Shown here: piece by piece, positions 25,856 through 34,980 of the stretch
Position numbering within the stretch: the stretch's first letter is position 1
Layout: the number at the start of each line of letters is the position of its first letter
From: DASQJJ01 sp964598355
GTDB taxonomy: Bacteria; Patescibacteriota; Microgenomatia; Levybacterales; UBA12049
Direction of reading: 5' to 3'
Length of the DNA stretch: 64,000 nucleotides
NCBI GenBank assembly: GCA_964598355.1
Contig: CAZRBN010000001.1
Location: 5,988-69,987, forward strand
Translations under genes and position numbers: made by a program
The notes under the pieces: model-generated
What the model was told of the DNA's origin: nothing
The model's input: only the letters and a program-made list of their open reading frames with translations
Database searches by the model: none

Positions 25856-28800
25856 GATTGTGTTGTTTTAGAGGAAGATAGACATATATCTTGGTCCCTT
25901 GCCCAACTGAACTCTCAACCCACATTTTTCCTTCATGTCTTTTAACAATTTCTGATGATATATGAAGGCCTAGTCCAAGACCAGGAAAATTCTGTCCATT
26001 ACGTATGGGTGAGCGATAAAATGGCTCAAAAATATTTTCTTGATCATTTTTTTCAATACCTACCCCATAATCTTTTACACATATAGTAACGCCTTTATTA
26101 TCTTCCGTGAGAAGAACATCTACTGTATCTGCATCAGGGGAATATTTAATAGCATTGGTCAGTAGATTAATAATGACTTGTCTCATTCTTTCTTTATCAA
26201 GAAGTATTATTTTTTTTGATTCACCTATTAAATTGAGCTTATGAGTAACGGTTGTATATTGTATTTCTTCAATGGTATCTTTCAGAAGATTTTCTATAGC
26301 TACTTTTTCTTTATTAAACATAATCTTCCCTGACTTAATTTTTGTTACATCAAGTAAATCGTTAATAAGTTTTGTCAATCTATCCAACTGAACGTCCAAT
26401 TTTGTAATCATGGTATATGTTTTTTGATCTCCTAATTGTTGTATCCTTTCACTTAAAATACCCGCGTATAATTTTGCACTGGTAATAGGAGTTTTGAGTT
26501 CATGGCTCGCTGTACTAATAAACTCGTCTTTTAATTTCTCTTTTTGTTTTTCTTCTGTAATATCTTGAGCAACAGAAACAATGAGCAAAATATTTCCTGC
26601 ATCATCAAAGATAGGTGCTGAGGTCACTTGTCTCCATTGATTTTCATGGGTATCTCGAAAAGTAACACACATAGTAATTTGGGTTGGTTTTTTTTCACGC
26701 ATAGTGCGATGTAGTGTCATTTGATCCTCAGACAACAAATGTCCCTCTTCATCAACAATTTTTTCAAACCTGGAAAGGTAATTATCGTAGGATATATCTT
26801 CAACAAATTCTTCTATACTAGAATATCTATTTAACTTCGCTGCTGCATGATTAACATATAAAATATCTCCTTTTGCATCCCATACAACAACAGCATCTGC
26901 AACATTTTCAAATATGATTTCTAACTCATCTTTTGATTGTTTGATTGTGGTCTCATATTCTATTCGCTCAGTAATATCTCTGTAATTTATTACCAATGCT
27001 TTAATATTTTGATTGTGCAGCATATTTCTTCCTACACCTTCCATCCAAGGAATTGACCCATTTTTATTAATTCTCCTGTACGTAATGGGAAGCAGCTGAT
27101 CTCCAGGAGAAGAGACTAATTCTTTAATAAACATTTTTACTTTTTCTTGATCTTTAGGGTAAATAGCACTAACCATTGATTTTTTTAATTGTTCTTCAGG
27201 AGAATATCCAGTCACTCTTTTTGTAGATGGACTTGAATAAATAATAGTTCCATTTGCATCTGTTAAGACGATTGCATCTGAGCTATATTCAATAAGAGCT
27301 CTAAAGCGTGCTTCTCTTCTTTCAATTTCCTGAGTAACTAATTTCTTCTCATGAATATCTGTCTCGGTTCCAAACCAGCGAGTAATAATACCTTTCCTAT
27401 TCTTAATCGGAACTGCTTTTGATAAAAACCATCGATATTCTCCCTTCTTATTACGAATACGAAACTCTACTTCATACGGCTTTTTCTCCCTTCGTGCTTT
27501 CTCCCACTGCTCGTGTACAAACTTTTTATCGTCGGGATGAAGCACTTCAAGCCAAAGATCTTTCTCTATTAGTTTCTCCTGAGAAATTCCGGTATATTCT
27601 TCCCATCTCATATTGTAATATTCCGATTTCCCTATTTTATCGCCAGTCCATACAAGTTGTGGAATAGTTTCGGCAAGTTGCCTCCAATTTTCTTCACTTT
27701 GACGAAGACTTTCGGTAATTCGTTTTTCTTTTTCATAAATGTTGGACCTTTCTATAGCCTGAGAAGTCTGCTGAGCAAGTGACATAATAAAGCTCTTGTC
27801 TTCTTCTGTAAAAGAGACGGTTTTATCAAAGAGCAATTGAAGACATCCAAGGACTTCTCCACCAACTGACAAGGGAACTGTTGCTTGCGACTTGAAATTA
27901 GTTGCATCTACAAATTTCTTTGCAACTGTATAATGCGAAGGAAAATCAAAAATATTACTAATATAAAATGGATAATTCTTTTTAAGTACCTCCCACATAA
28001 TTAACGGTTCTTTTTCTGAAAATTCATCCTTTTTTTTAATATTTTTATCTATGTAATATTTGGGGTATCCACGATAAGCAACAATCCGTAAAGTCTTTTT
28101 GTCTTCACTCAATAAAGCAACCTCTCCACCATTCGCCCCAAGAATTTTCATTCCTTCCTTCATAATTGTTTGGAGAACTTGTTGTAGTGTGACCGCTTTA
28201 GATAACAGAGAGGTAATATGCTGTAGTGATTCTATTCTTTTTAATACAATTCTTAAGTACTCTTTTTGAGACTTTTCCTCCTCATACATTTTTGCCCTCT
28301 CATAAGCTTGCGTAAATAATTGTGAAAGCGTTATCAAAAATTCTGTCTCATCTTTTGTAAACTTATTATGGTGTTTGAAGAATAGTCCTAAAACACCCAC
28401 GGAATTATTTTCTGCTACAAGAGGCATTAATGCTCCTGCATTGCAATCAATTCTATGAGCAAATTGTCTCATAACTACATACTCCTGAGATAAAGAGGAG
28501 AAATCGGTAATCATGAGAGGAAGTTTTGTCTTAATAACATCCATCATAAGTAAAGGCTGGTTTACTGAAGCTTCCATCCATGTACCAGTCCCACTTTTTG
28601 TAAATGATGTAGGATAGCCTGCAAAAGTAAGTATTTTTATGTTTTTTCTATCTTCAGAAAGTACTGTTATTTCTCCGCCAATAGCATTTAATCCTTTTAT
28701 TGCCTCCTCAATGATAATTTTGCCAATTTCTTTTGGAGTTAAAGCTTTTGAGAGAGAAACAGTAATTGTATTAAGAGCTTTGATGCGGTCAACAACCTGT

Positions 28801-29396
28801 GTCAAGGCATTTTTTTGCCGTAACTCCTCATCATATAAACGCGCCCGATCCACAGCCTGAGAACATTGCTGCACAAGAGCATACAGAAATTCTTGTTCTT
28901 CAACCGTAAATTCTTGTATTTCCTTAAAAGCGAAATTGACACATCCTAACACTGTGTTACCAGCCAAAAATGGTATTGCAATAAAACCTTCTTTTTCTGT
29001 TTTAGTAAAAATATCAGCTATATGTGGATAGAGTTTTTTCTTTTCTTCAAATGAACGAAGAAAGACTGGCTTACGCATTCGGATTGCGTCTTGAATGGGA
29101 GTGGGAACATCTTCTCGTAAAGTAGTTACCTTTTCAATCTGCTCCTTGCTGTACCCCATATATGCAGTAAGAGAGAGTTTTTTTTGCTCATCAAAAAGCC
29201 ATACTGATCCAGCACTTGCATGAATTGTAGCAGCACCCAAGCTAACCACTATTTCCGCTATTTGCTGACTAGTAACTGCTTGTGTAAGAGCTGTTGTGAC
29301 GTATTGAAGACGATATAATCTATCACGAGCTTCCTCAGCTTCGTGAAGAATAGTTTCTTCTGATAATAATATCTTTCCTTTTTTTGCGTTTCCCAC
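25848..29396 (-). CDS. Large soluble GAF/PAS sensor histidine kinase
   Basis: 1182 residues, no membrane helix, GTG start. Order: three GAF domains (about 20-185, 205-370, 385-550), three PAS domains with PAC segments (about 563-690, 693-820, 820-945), HisKA with phospho-His in DEFISTASHELKTPITS (about 950-1015), and HATPase_c with N-box NLLTNAIKYSPDADT, G1 VKDYGVGI and G2 GLGLGLHISSEIVKRHEG. The three GAFs share LLSKAVTLQQ/LSKALTPKEI-type starts and are internal repeats. Likely senses redox or small ligands in the cytoplasm. The partner may be the orphan regulator downstream (24171-24839). Confidence 0.92.
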   Translation of the reverse strand: MGNAKKGKILLSEETILHEAEEARDRLYRLQYVTTALTQAVTSQQIAEIVVSLGAATIHASAGSVWLFDEQKKLSLTAYMGYSKEQIEKVTTLREDVPTPIQDAIRMRKPVFLRSFEEKKKLYPHIADIFTKTEKEGFIAIPFLAGNTVLGCVNFAFKEIQEFTVEEQEFLYALVQQCSQAVDRARLYDEELRQKNALTQVVDRIKALNTITVSLSKALTPKEIGKIIIEEAIKGLNAIGGEITVLSEDRKNIKILTFAGYPTSFTKSGTGTWMEASVNQPLLMMDVIKTKLPLMITDFSSLSQEYVVMRQFAHRIDCNAGALMPLVAENNSVGVLGLFFKHHNKFTKDETEFLITLSQLFTQAYERAKMYEEEKSQKEYLRIVLKRIESLQHITSLLSKAVTLQQVLQTIMKEGMKILGANGGEVALLSEDKKTLRIVAYRGYPKYYIDKNIKKKDEFSEKEPLIMWEVLKKNYPFYISNIFDFPSHYTVAKKFVDATNFKSQATVPLSVGGEVLGCLQLLFDKTVSFTEEDKSFIMSLAQQTSQAIERSNIYEKEKRITESLRQSEENWRQLAETIPQLVWTGDKIGKSEYYNMRWEEYTGISQEKLIEKDLWLEVLHPDDKKFVHEQWEKARREKKPYEVEFRIRNKKGEYRWFLSKAVPIKNRKGIITRWFGTETDIHEKKLVTQEIERREARFRALIEYSSDAIVLTDANGTIIYSSPSTKRVTGYSPEEQLKKSMVSAIYPKDQEKVKMFIKELVSSPGDQLLPITYRRINKNGSIPWMEGVGRNMLHNQNIKALVINYRDITERIEYETTIKQSKDELEIIFENVADAVVVWDAKGDILYVNHAAAKLNRYSSIEEFVEDISYDNYLSRFEKIVDEEGHLLSEDQMTLHRTMREKKPTQITMCVTFRDTHENQWRQVTSAPIFDDAGNILLIVSVAQDITEEKQKEKLKDEFISTASHELKTPITSAKLYAGILSERIQQLGDQKTYTMITKLDVQLDRLTKLINDLLDVTKIKSGKIMFNKEKVAIENLLKDTIEEIQYTTVTHKLNLIGESKKIILLDKERMRQVIINLLTNAIKYSPDADTVDVLLTEDNKGVTICVKDYGVGIEKNDQENIFEPFYRSPIRNGQNFPGLGLGLHISSEIVKRHEGKMWVESSVGQGTKIYVYLPLKQHNHE

Positions 29397-29446
29397 GGTA
29401 AATAGACCGCTTTTGTGGCAGTAATCTTAGCATATCATACTTCCTA

Positions 29447-29762
29447 TTATGAAACCTCCGTAAACAAAAAGATAATAACTCCAATGATGATAATTAAAAC
29501 CACAATGTTAGAAAGTCCCGCAAAAAAAAATACCGAGCAACGACAAAATCCATAAAAGAAGTAATACTCTAGCAATTTCTCGAAAAGGACGTGGAAGAAT
29601 ACCAATCATTGCCAATACAACAGCTAACACTAGTAGATTTCATAAAGAAATAGGATGCCCATTTATGGAAAATAGTATGGGGTTAGGAATAGCAAAAAGT
29701 ATGATAGGAATATATCCAAGTACCCATAATACAACAAGAATAAGAAGTAACGCTAATAACAC
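29447..29762 (-). pseudogene. Degraded small membrane protein
   Basis: Reading the minus strand from GTG 29762 gives strongly hydrophobic helices (VLLALLLILVVLWVLG..., NLLVLAVVLAMIGILPRPF..., VLLLLWILSLLGIFF). They are interrupted by a TGA at 29640-29642. They then shift frame at a nine-base A/T run (29522-29530), after which SNIVVLIIIIGVIIFLF follows. Eight bases in the run would restore the frame. No function recognised. The two lesions mean it is a pseudogene or contains consensus errors. Confidence 0.4.
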
Positions 29763-29860
29763 ACAGACATTCTATTCATTCAACCATACAAGCGTATACA
29801 AAATAAGTAAGAATACCTTAAGATTTTTTGGTTTGAATAGTGAAAAACAGTAATCTGTGG

Positions 29861-29866
29861 TATTAT
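29861..29866 (+). promoter_or_regulatory. -10 box of msrA
   Basis: TATTAT, then exactly six bases, then ATG 29873. This fixes the msrA start at MTELATFASGCFW and implies a leaderless mRNA. Confidence 0.55.
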
Positions 29867-29872
29867 ACATGT

Positions 29873-30415
29873 ATGACAGAGCTTGCAACATTCGCCAGTG
29901 GCTGTTTCTGGTGTACAGAGGCAATTTTTAAAAGACTGAAAGGAATTATTTCAGTGACTTCTGGATACGCCGGAGGAAACAGCAAAGATCCAAGTTATGA
30001 ACAGGTTTCAACTGGAGCAACAGGACATGCAGAAAGTCTTCAAATAAAATTTGACCCATCAATTATTCCGTATCATCACTTACTCGATATTTTCTGGCAT
30101 ACGCATAATCCAACCACTCTGAATCAACAAGGTGCTGATAGAGGGACACAGTATCGCTCTATTATTTTTTATCATTCAGATGAGCAAAAAAAAATTGCCG
30201 AAAATTCAAAAGAAGAATTAGAAAAGTCAGGTACGTATAAAGATCCTATTGTTACAGAAATCGTTCCATTTACTAACTTCTATCCTGCAGAAGATTACCA
30301 TAAGGATTATTATGACACGAACAAATCTGCGCCTTATTGCACATTTGTCATCGACCCAAAAATACAAAAACTGCTAAAAGAATTTGGAAATGATGTAAAA
30401 GAAGAATATAAGTAA
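29873..30415 (+). CDS. msrA: Peptide-methionine (S)-S-oxide reductase
   Basis: Repairs oxidised methionine. GCFWC with the catalytic Cys11, followed by TEAIFKRLKGI; the family blocks VTSGYAGG, YEQVSTGATGHAE, FWHTHNPTTLNQQGADRGTQYRS and AEDYHKDYY are all present. 180 residues, standard length. A longer in-frame reading from 29840 adds unrelated residues. Convergent with the next kinase gene: both stop codons meet at 30415/30416. Confidence 0.96.
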   Translation: MTELATFASGCFWCTEAIFKRLKGIISVTSGYAGGNSKDPSYEQVSTGATGHAESLQIKFDPSIIPYHHLLDIFWHTHNPTTLNQQGADRGTQYRSIIFYHSDEQKKIAENSKEELEKSGTYKDPIVTEIVPFTNFYPAEDYHKDYYDTNKSAPYCTFVIDPKIQKLLKEFGNDVKEEYK

Positions 30416-32926
30416 TTAAGCACTCGGAAGTGAAAGGGTAAAAACAGATCCTTTCCCTAACGTACTTTCAACGCTTATATCACCTCCATGTTTGGTAACA
30501 ATATCCCGTGTTATATAAAGTCCCATTCCTAATCCTGGATAGGTACTTTCTCTTTTCCCAAGAACACGGTAGTACGGTTTGAAAATATTGTGGAGATCTT
30601 TTTCTGGAATTCCTATTCCTGAATCCTTCACTGAAAGATGCACATACGCACCCTTTTTAGAAAGCGTAAGAATTATTTCCTTCTTATCTTGTGAATATTT
30701 TGCTGCATTAGACAGAAGATTGGCCAAGACTTGTTCCATTCTGTACCTATCTATAGTAACAATACTATCTGTTTTGCCTTTTACAATAAGATGAAAATCC
30801 GGAAGAAGTTCTTGATACTGATCGATAAACTCCTTTATAAAAAAATCAAAGTATATTTCTTTTAATTGTAACGATAGCTTGCCTTGCTGAATAGTCGATT
30901 GATCCAATAAATCAGATACAAGTTGCTGTAGCTTATCAATTTGTTCTGCTGCTTTGGTAACATACTCTGTTTGCTTCCTCGTATCAAGTTTTTTAATATC
31001 TGACAGCAAATGCATATAGATTTTAAGACTCGTTAATGGTGTTTTTAACTCATGGGATGCCATACTAATAAAGTTATTTTTTCTAACATCTATATCTTTA
31101 AATTCTGTAATATCTTGCAACACATTAATGACCAATGGATTTTTTCCATGACCTTTATAAATGACTGTTGAAGTAATAGTTAACCAACGAGATTTATTTG
31201 TTTTTTTATTAACAAACTTTATTGTTACTTGAACAGTTTTACCAGTTTCGAATGCCTTTCTACCTGGCATATTTTCTAGTGGAAATTTTTTACCATACTC
31301 ATCTTGTAAATCAAATTTATAAATATATTCAAATCGGGGAGATTTCATCATCTGTTCTATTGATTCGTATCCTAGCAAATGCATTGCTTCTTTATTTGCA
31401 TACACAAGAGTGCTTTCACTATCCTGGACTATAACTCCATTAGGAATATTTTTCAGAATAGCCTCTAATTCCTGCTGTGTATCAATAACTTGTTGCTGAA
31501 TATTTTTTTCTTCTGTACTATTTCTGTTATACACTGCAATACCTTCAATACTTGGATAGATATAATTTTCATACCACATGTTGTGAGATGGATAATATTG
31601 AGTCACTGTCATCGGAGTTCTATTTTTCATGACCTGACGCATCGCCTTCCCTATCTCCAACTTTTCTACATCTGGAAAAACATTCCAAACAGTTTTTCCT
31701 AGAACATCATCTCTTTTGATATGCCCCATTTCTTCTCCTTTTTTATTTACATATACATAACGCCACTCTTTATCCATAGCATAGTATCCGTAATTAAAAT
31801 TCTCAACAATTTCCGTAATCTTTCTATTTTTTCCTTCAAGTTCTAATTCATATAATTTTTTGTCTGTAATATCACGAAAATTTGAAACAATACCTTTCAC
31901 TGCTGCATCAGCAAGGAAATTTGATGAATTTGCTTCTATCCAACGCCATTCACCCTTTTTATTTTTTACACGAAATTCTCCTTTTATATTCTTTTCTTTT
32001 GTAAACAGCATTTTACGAATATTCATTATAAGAGGGAAATCATCTGGGTGAATGATTTTTTGTAAGGACATTTTCAAAAACTCATCCTGAGAATATCCTA
32101 AAATTTTTTTTATAGATGATGAAACATACGTGAATTTTAAATTTCCATTACTTACAAGGATTCCATCTGAACTATTTTCAATAAGAGATCTGAACTTTTT
32201 TTCATTCATTAAAAGATCTCTTTTCACTGATTCATGTTCTGTTATATCCCTGTTAATCTCTAAGATTTTTGTTGTATCGCCTACATGTAATAAGGACCAG
32301 CGACTTTGAATAATAAGTTCTTTACCTTTTTTGGTAATGTGTTTTATAGTACCTTCCCATGTTTTTTTCTTCTCAATTTCTTTATGAATTTTTTCAAGAG
32401 AAATAGGATATACTGTCTTCAGAATAGTATCTCCATGCTTACCAATAACTTCATTGCTCTTCCACCCATATAAATCTTCTGACCCTTTATTCCAAAAAAC
32501 TATTTTATTATTTTTATCCATAATGAAAATCGCCTCATGAGACAGTTCTATAAGTTTTGCTTTTTCAATAAGATCTTCTTCAAGTTTATGTCTATTGGTA
32601 ATGTCTGTATAAAAGATCACTATCCCTTGACTAGTCTTGTAGGCATTCCCTCGAAGCCATTGCTTACCACCTGATGAATAATATTCCCAGGTATAAGGTT
32701 TGCCGGTTTTGAGAACTATTTGAAGGGGCTTTCCTAATTTTGTATGTAAAATGCCTGGGAAAATATCAGTTACTTTCTTTCCCAAAACATCCTCTTTTAT
32801 CTTATTAATAATCTCGCAAGCTCTTTTATTGATATACGTGTATCGCAGTTCATTATCAAACGTAATAATAGCGTCATTAATAGAATCAAACAGAGAAACG
32901 AGATGATTATTGCCATCAAAGTCCAT
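30416..32926 (-). CDS. Large soluble multi-PAS sensor histidine kinase
   Basis: 836 residues without membrane helices. Five PAS domains in a row (about 8-115, 118-240, 243-365, 367-480, 483-610), several with PAC segments such as KKGEWRWIEANSS. HisKA follows with NNFISMASHELKTPLTS (about 615-680), then HATPase_c with NLLSNAAKYSQDKKE, VKDSGIGIPEKD and GLGMGLYITRDIVTKHGG. No adjacent regulator. Sequence around the H-box is close to the other PAS kinases in the window, suggesting local duplication of a common core. Confidence 0.92.
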   Translation of the reverse strand: MDFDGNNHLVSLFDSINDAIITFDNELRYTYINKRACEIINKIKEDVLGKKVTDIFPGILHTKLGKPLQIVLKTGKPYTWEYYSSGGKQWLRGNAYKTSQGIVIFYTDITNRHKLEEDLIEKAKLIELSHEAIFIMDKNNKIVFWNKGSEDLYGWKSNEVIGKHGDTILKTVYPISLEKIHKEIEKKKTWEGTIKHITKKGKELIIQSRWSLLHVGDTTKILEINRDITEHESVKRDLLMNEKKFRSLIENSSDGILVSNGNLKFTYVSSSIKKILGYSQDEFLKMSLQKIIHPDDFPLIMNIRKMLFTKEKNIKGEFRVKNKKGEWRWIEANSSNFLADAAVKGIVSNFRDITDKKLYELELEGKNRKITEIVENFNYGYYAMDKEWRYVYVNKKGEEMGHIKRDDVLGKTVWNVFPDVEKLEIGKAMRQVMKNRTPMTVTQYYPSHNMWYENYIYPSIEGIAVYNRNSTEEKNIQQQVIDTQQELEAILKNIPNGVIVQDSESTLVYANKEAMHLLGYESIEQMMKSPRFEYIYKFDLQDEYGKKFPLENMPGRKAFETGKTVQVTIKFVNKKTNKSRWLTITSTVIYKGHGKNPLVINVLQDITEFKDIDVRKNNFISMASHELKTPLTSLKIYMHLLSDIKKLDTRKQTEYVTKAAEQIDKLQQLVSDLLDQSTIQQGKLSLQLKEIYFDFFIKEFIDQYQELLPDFHLIVKGKTDSIVTIDRYRMEQVLANLLSNAAKYSQDKKEIILTLSKKGAYVHLSVKDSGIGIPEKDLHNIFKPYYRVLGKRESTYPGLGMGLYITRDIVTKHGGDISVESTLGKGSVFTLSLPSA

Positions 32927-33053
32927 AGAAAAGTATGTTTAGCATACCACAGAAAAGATAAAATCTGAAGCTATTTTTTGAGAAATACTAGTGAGGAAAT
33001 ACTTAAGAGAACAACTCCCTTAAGCAAAATGAGACAAGTATATACAAACTACG

Positions 33054-33626
33054 TTATTGTGTTTCTTCTCTTCCTTTTTTTAAAAGTGTAGCATACCAAA
33101 TAAGTTGAGGTATCATTGCATCTGCTTGAGATTGAAGATGTTCTGTTTTTAACCTTCCCTTTTCATCAAGCTGTGTCCAGTAAAGAGGAATATGCACTCC
33201 TGCTCGAATTGGTGTCATCTGCAATTCGATAGCAACTTGTCGAAGCTGTTGAACAGCTCTTGTACCGCCAGCAATTCCTCCATAGCTAACAAAAGCGATG
33301 GGTTTGTTATTCCATTGTTTGTAGACATAATCCAAAGCATTTTTCAAAACAGCGGAGTATCCATGATTGTATTCAGGAGTTACGATAACGTATGCATCTG
33401 CTTCACCAATTTTATCAGCCCATTTTGCAGCTAATTCATTTGTATATTTTCCACCCGAGGTAGAGGGAGACATAGGCTCATCAAAGAAAGGAAGAGGCCA
33501 GTCACGTAAATCAAGAAGCTCTACATCAAGACCTTTTTGTTTTTTTAATTCTGAAAAAATCCACTGGGCTGGTTGTTCTCCAAAACGCTTTTGTCTAGTA
33601 CTTCCGATAATTACCTGCACCTTCAT
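33054..33626 (-). CDS. NAD(P)H-dependent FMN reductase
   Basis: 190-residue flavodoxin-fold enzyme. FMN-phosphate loop IGSTRQKRFGEQPAQW, and the second and third loops TPEYNHGYSAVLKNALDYVY and SYGGIAGGTRAVQQLR are classical for the NADPH-dependent FMN reductase/azoreductase-like family. Likely supplies reduced flavin or detoxifies quinones. A perfect inverted repeat lies 25 bases upstream. Confidence 0.92.
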   Translation of the reverse strand: MKVQVIIGSTRQKRFGEQPAQWIFSELKKQKGLDVELLDLRDWPLPFFDEPMSPSTSGGKYTNELAAKWADKIGEADAYVIVTPEYNHGYSAVLKNALDYVYKQWNNKPIAFVSYGGIAGGTRAVQQLRQVAIELQMTPIRAGVHIPLYWTQLDEKGRLKTEHLQSQADAMIPQLIWYATLLKKGREETQ

Positions 33627-33650
33627 CTTATTTGCATGATACGCTCTTAT

Positions 33651-33667
33651 ACTTTACTTTGTAAAGT
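33651..33667. promoter_or_regulatory. Perfect 7-3-7 inverted repeat upstream of the FMN reductase
   Basis: ACTTTAC-TTT-GTAAAGT, just upstream of a TATAAG (-10 candidate, minus strand 33650-33645). Typical geometry for a small dimeric repressor. It resembles, from memory, sites of HxlR/DUF24 quinone-responsive regulators; no such regulator gene is in the window. Confidence 0.5.
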
Positions 33668-33690
33668 AGTTACCTTTTCTAAAGTATATC

Positions 33691-34389
33691 TTATTCTTGG
33701 ATAGTATAGGTAAGAATAACTTGAAGAGTTGGTAAGGATTGCTCTCCACTCAGTAATGTTACATGATTTTTCTTATCTATAATAAATAAGGCAGGCAATT
33801 GACTAACTCCTGCAGTTTCTCCGGTTAATTTTTCCTGTTGTACTCGACTCGTCATTTCTCCTGTATCCAAACACTTCATGAATGATGTTTCTGAAATCCC
33901 CAATTCCTTCGATAACGGAATCAGTTTTCCCAATGCAAAACCTTCTCCACCTTCTATACCTGCTGTTCTTTTGAAAATCTCATCAGTATATCTCCAATAT
34001 ATACCTTGTCCTCCAATTTTTCCTGCACATAAAAAACCTACTGCTTCTATCTTGGCATTTATATATACGGGGAGAGGAAACATACTTTCGACAAAGCGAA
34101 TATCTTTTCCATATTGCTTAAGAAGTCTTTGAAAAACAGGATGCATTCTCTGACAAGAAGGACACTCAAAATCTGAATATTCAATAAGGGTTACAGCTGC
34201 TTGCGTATTACCAGTTGTATAAGCTGAAGATCCAACTTTTTCAAGATTTCCTTGAGGAGTTTGGAGGGTATTAGGTGGAAGAGCAGCAAAGGCTTTTTGA
34301 CGATTTTCAAGATAACTAACTCGCATAAACAACGAAATAAGAATTATAGAGAGCACTCCTAATCCCAAAAAAAGAACCACTTTTTTCAT
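33691..34389 (-). CDS. Membrane-anchored DsbA-like thiol oxidoreductase
   Basis: 232 residues. N-terminal membrane helix (about 5-24), then a thioredoxin-fold DsbA domain with the active site Cys76-Pro-Ser-Cys79 in YSDFECPSCQRMHP, a helical insert, and the cis-Pro region SQLPALFIIDKKN. Extracytoplasmic disulfide formation or shuffling. TACAAT lies exactly six bases before the ATG. Family often recorded as disulfide bond formation protein/DSBA oxidoreductase. Confidence 0.9.
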   Translation of the reverse strand: MKKVVLFLGLGVLSIILISLFMRVSYLENRQKAFAALPPNTLQTPQGNLEKVGSSAYTTGNTQAAVTLIEYSDFECPSCQRMHPVFQRLLKQYGKDIRFVESMFPLPVYINAKIEAVGFLCAGKIGGQGIYWRYTDEIFKRTAGIEGGEGFALGKLIPLSKELGISETSFMKCLDTGEMTSRVQQEKLTGETAGVSQLPALFIIDKKNHVTLLSGEQSLPTLQVILTYTIQE

Positions 34390-34457
34390 ATCGTTATTGT
34401 ACCAAAGAAACGTATGATTTCCTCATCATACGTTTCTTCTTTCAACGTTACACAGTT

Positions 34458-34883
34458 TCACTTCGTTGGATGAGGTGTTACTCTTATTTGCATTTGTTGA
34501 GGATTCAGCTGAATATTTTGTGCTGTAACAGACCCATCTGCATTCTGGTTTCCAAATATCATTACCTGCTTTCCCGTTTGCAGTGCATCTTTTCCTGCAC
34601 TTGTTGCTTCAGTGATAGATGTGTTAACAGATACAACAATAATCTTACTTGATCCGTCCATCATCTTTACCGTAATAGTATTGGCATCTGCACTAATAAT
34701 TTCGCCTCTGATTGGTCGAGCATTCCCAGATTGGCCACCAAATCGTCTCCCTCCGTTTTGCGTCATTCCTGCTTGGCCAAAAAATGTTACCTTTTGCATT
34801 TTTTGATATTGCATACCTCCAAAAAATGCTCCTGCACCAACAAGAACAACAATGACAATTGTTATTATCCAATGATTTTTCAT
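34458..34883 (-). CDS. DUF5666-type membrane-anchored protein
   Basis: 141 residues: N-terminal helix (about 5-25), a Gly/Gln/Arg-rich linker, then a small beta-barrel repeat with GEIISADANTITVKMMDGSSKIIVVS and LQTGKQVMIFGNQNADGSVTAQNIQL, the pattern of DUF5666. Function unknown. Last gene of the MacAB-like cluster. Unusually for this window, it has a full Shine-Dalgarno sequence (AGGAGGTGA) five bases or so before the ATG. Confidence 0.8.
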   Translation of the reverse strand: MKNHWIITIVIVVLVGAGAFFGGMQYQKMQKVTFFGQAGMTQNGGRRFGGQSGNARPIRGEIISADANTITVKMMDGSSKIIVVSVNTSITEATSAGKDALQTGKQVMIFGNQNADGSVTAQNIQLNPQQMQIRVTPHPTK

Positions 34884-34885
34884 AA

Positions 34886-34898
34886 TTCACCTCCTTCC
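34886..34898 (-). promoter_or_regulatory. Strong Shine-Dalgarno site
   Basis: Minus strand AAGGAGGTGAATT immediately before ATG 34883. One of the very few genuine ribosome binding sites seen here. It suggests this gene is translated from an internal position of a longer mRNA. Confidence 0.7.
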
Positions 34899-34980
34899 TC
34901 CGAAATTCATCGTTCATAGGTATTAGTTCATTGCTATTTTTTGATCTATGAACTGTGAACCATGAATAACGAACTACTTT

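Noticed and set aside
29665..29853. Plus-strand frame before msrA
   Set aside because: It opposes the degraded hydrophobic gene, has a low-complexity Asn/Thr/Ser composition and no start signal.
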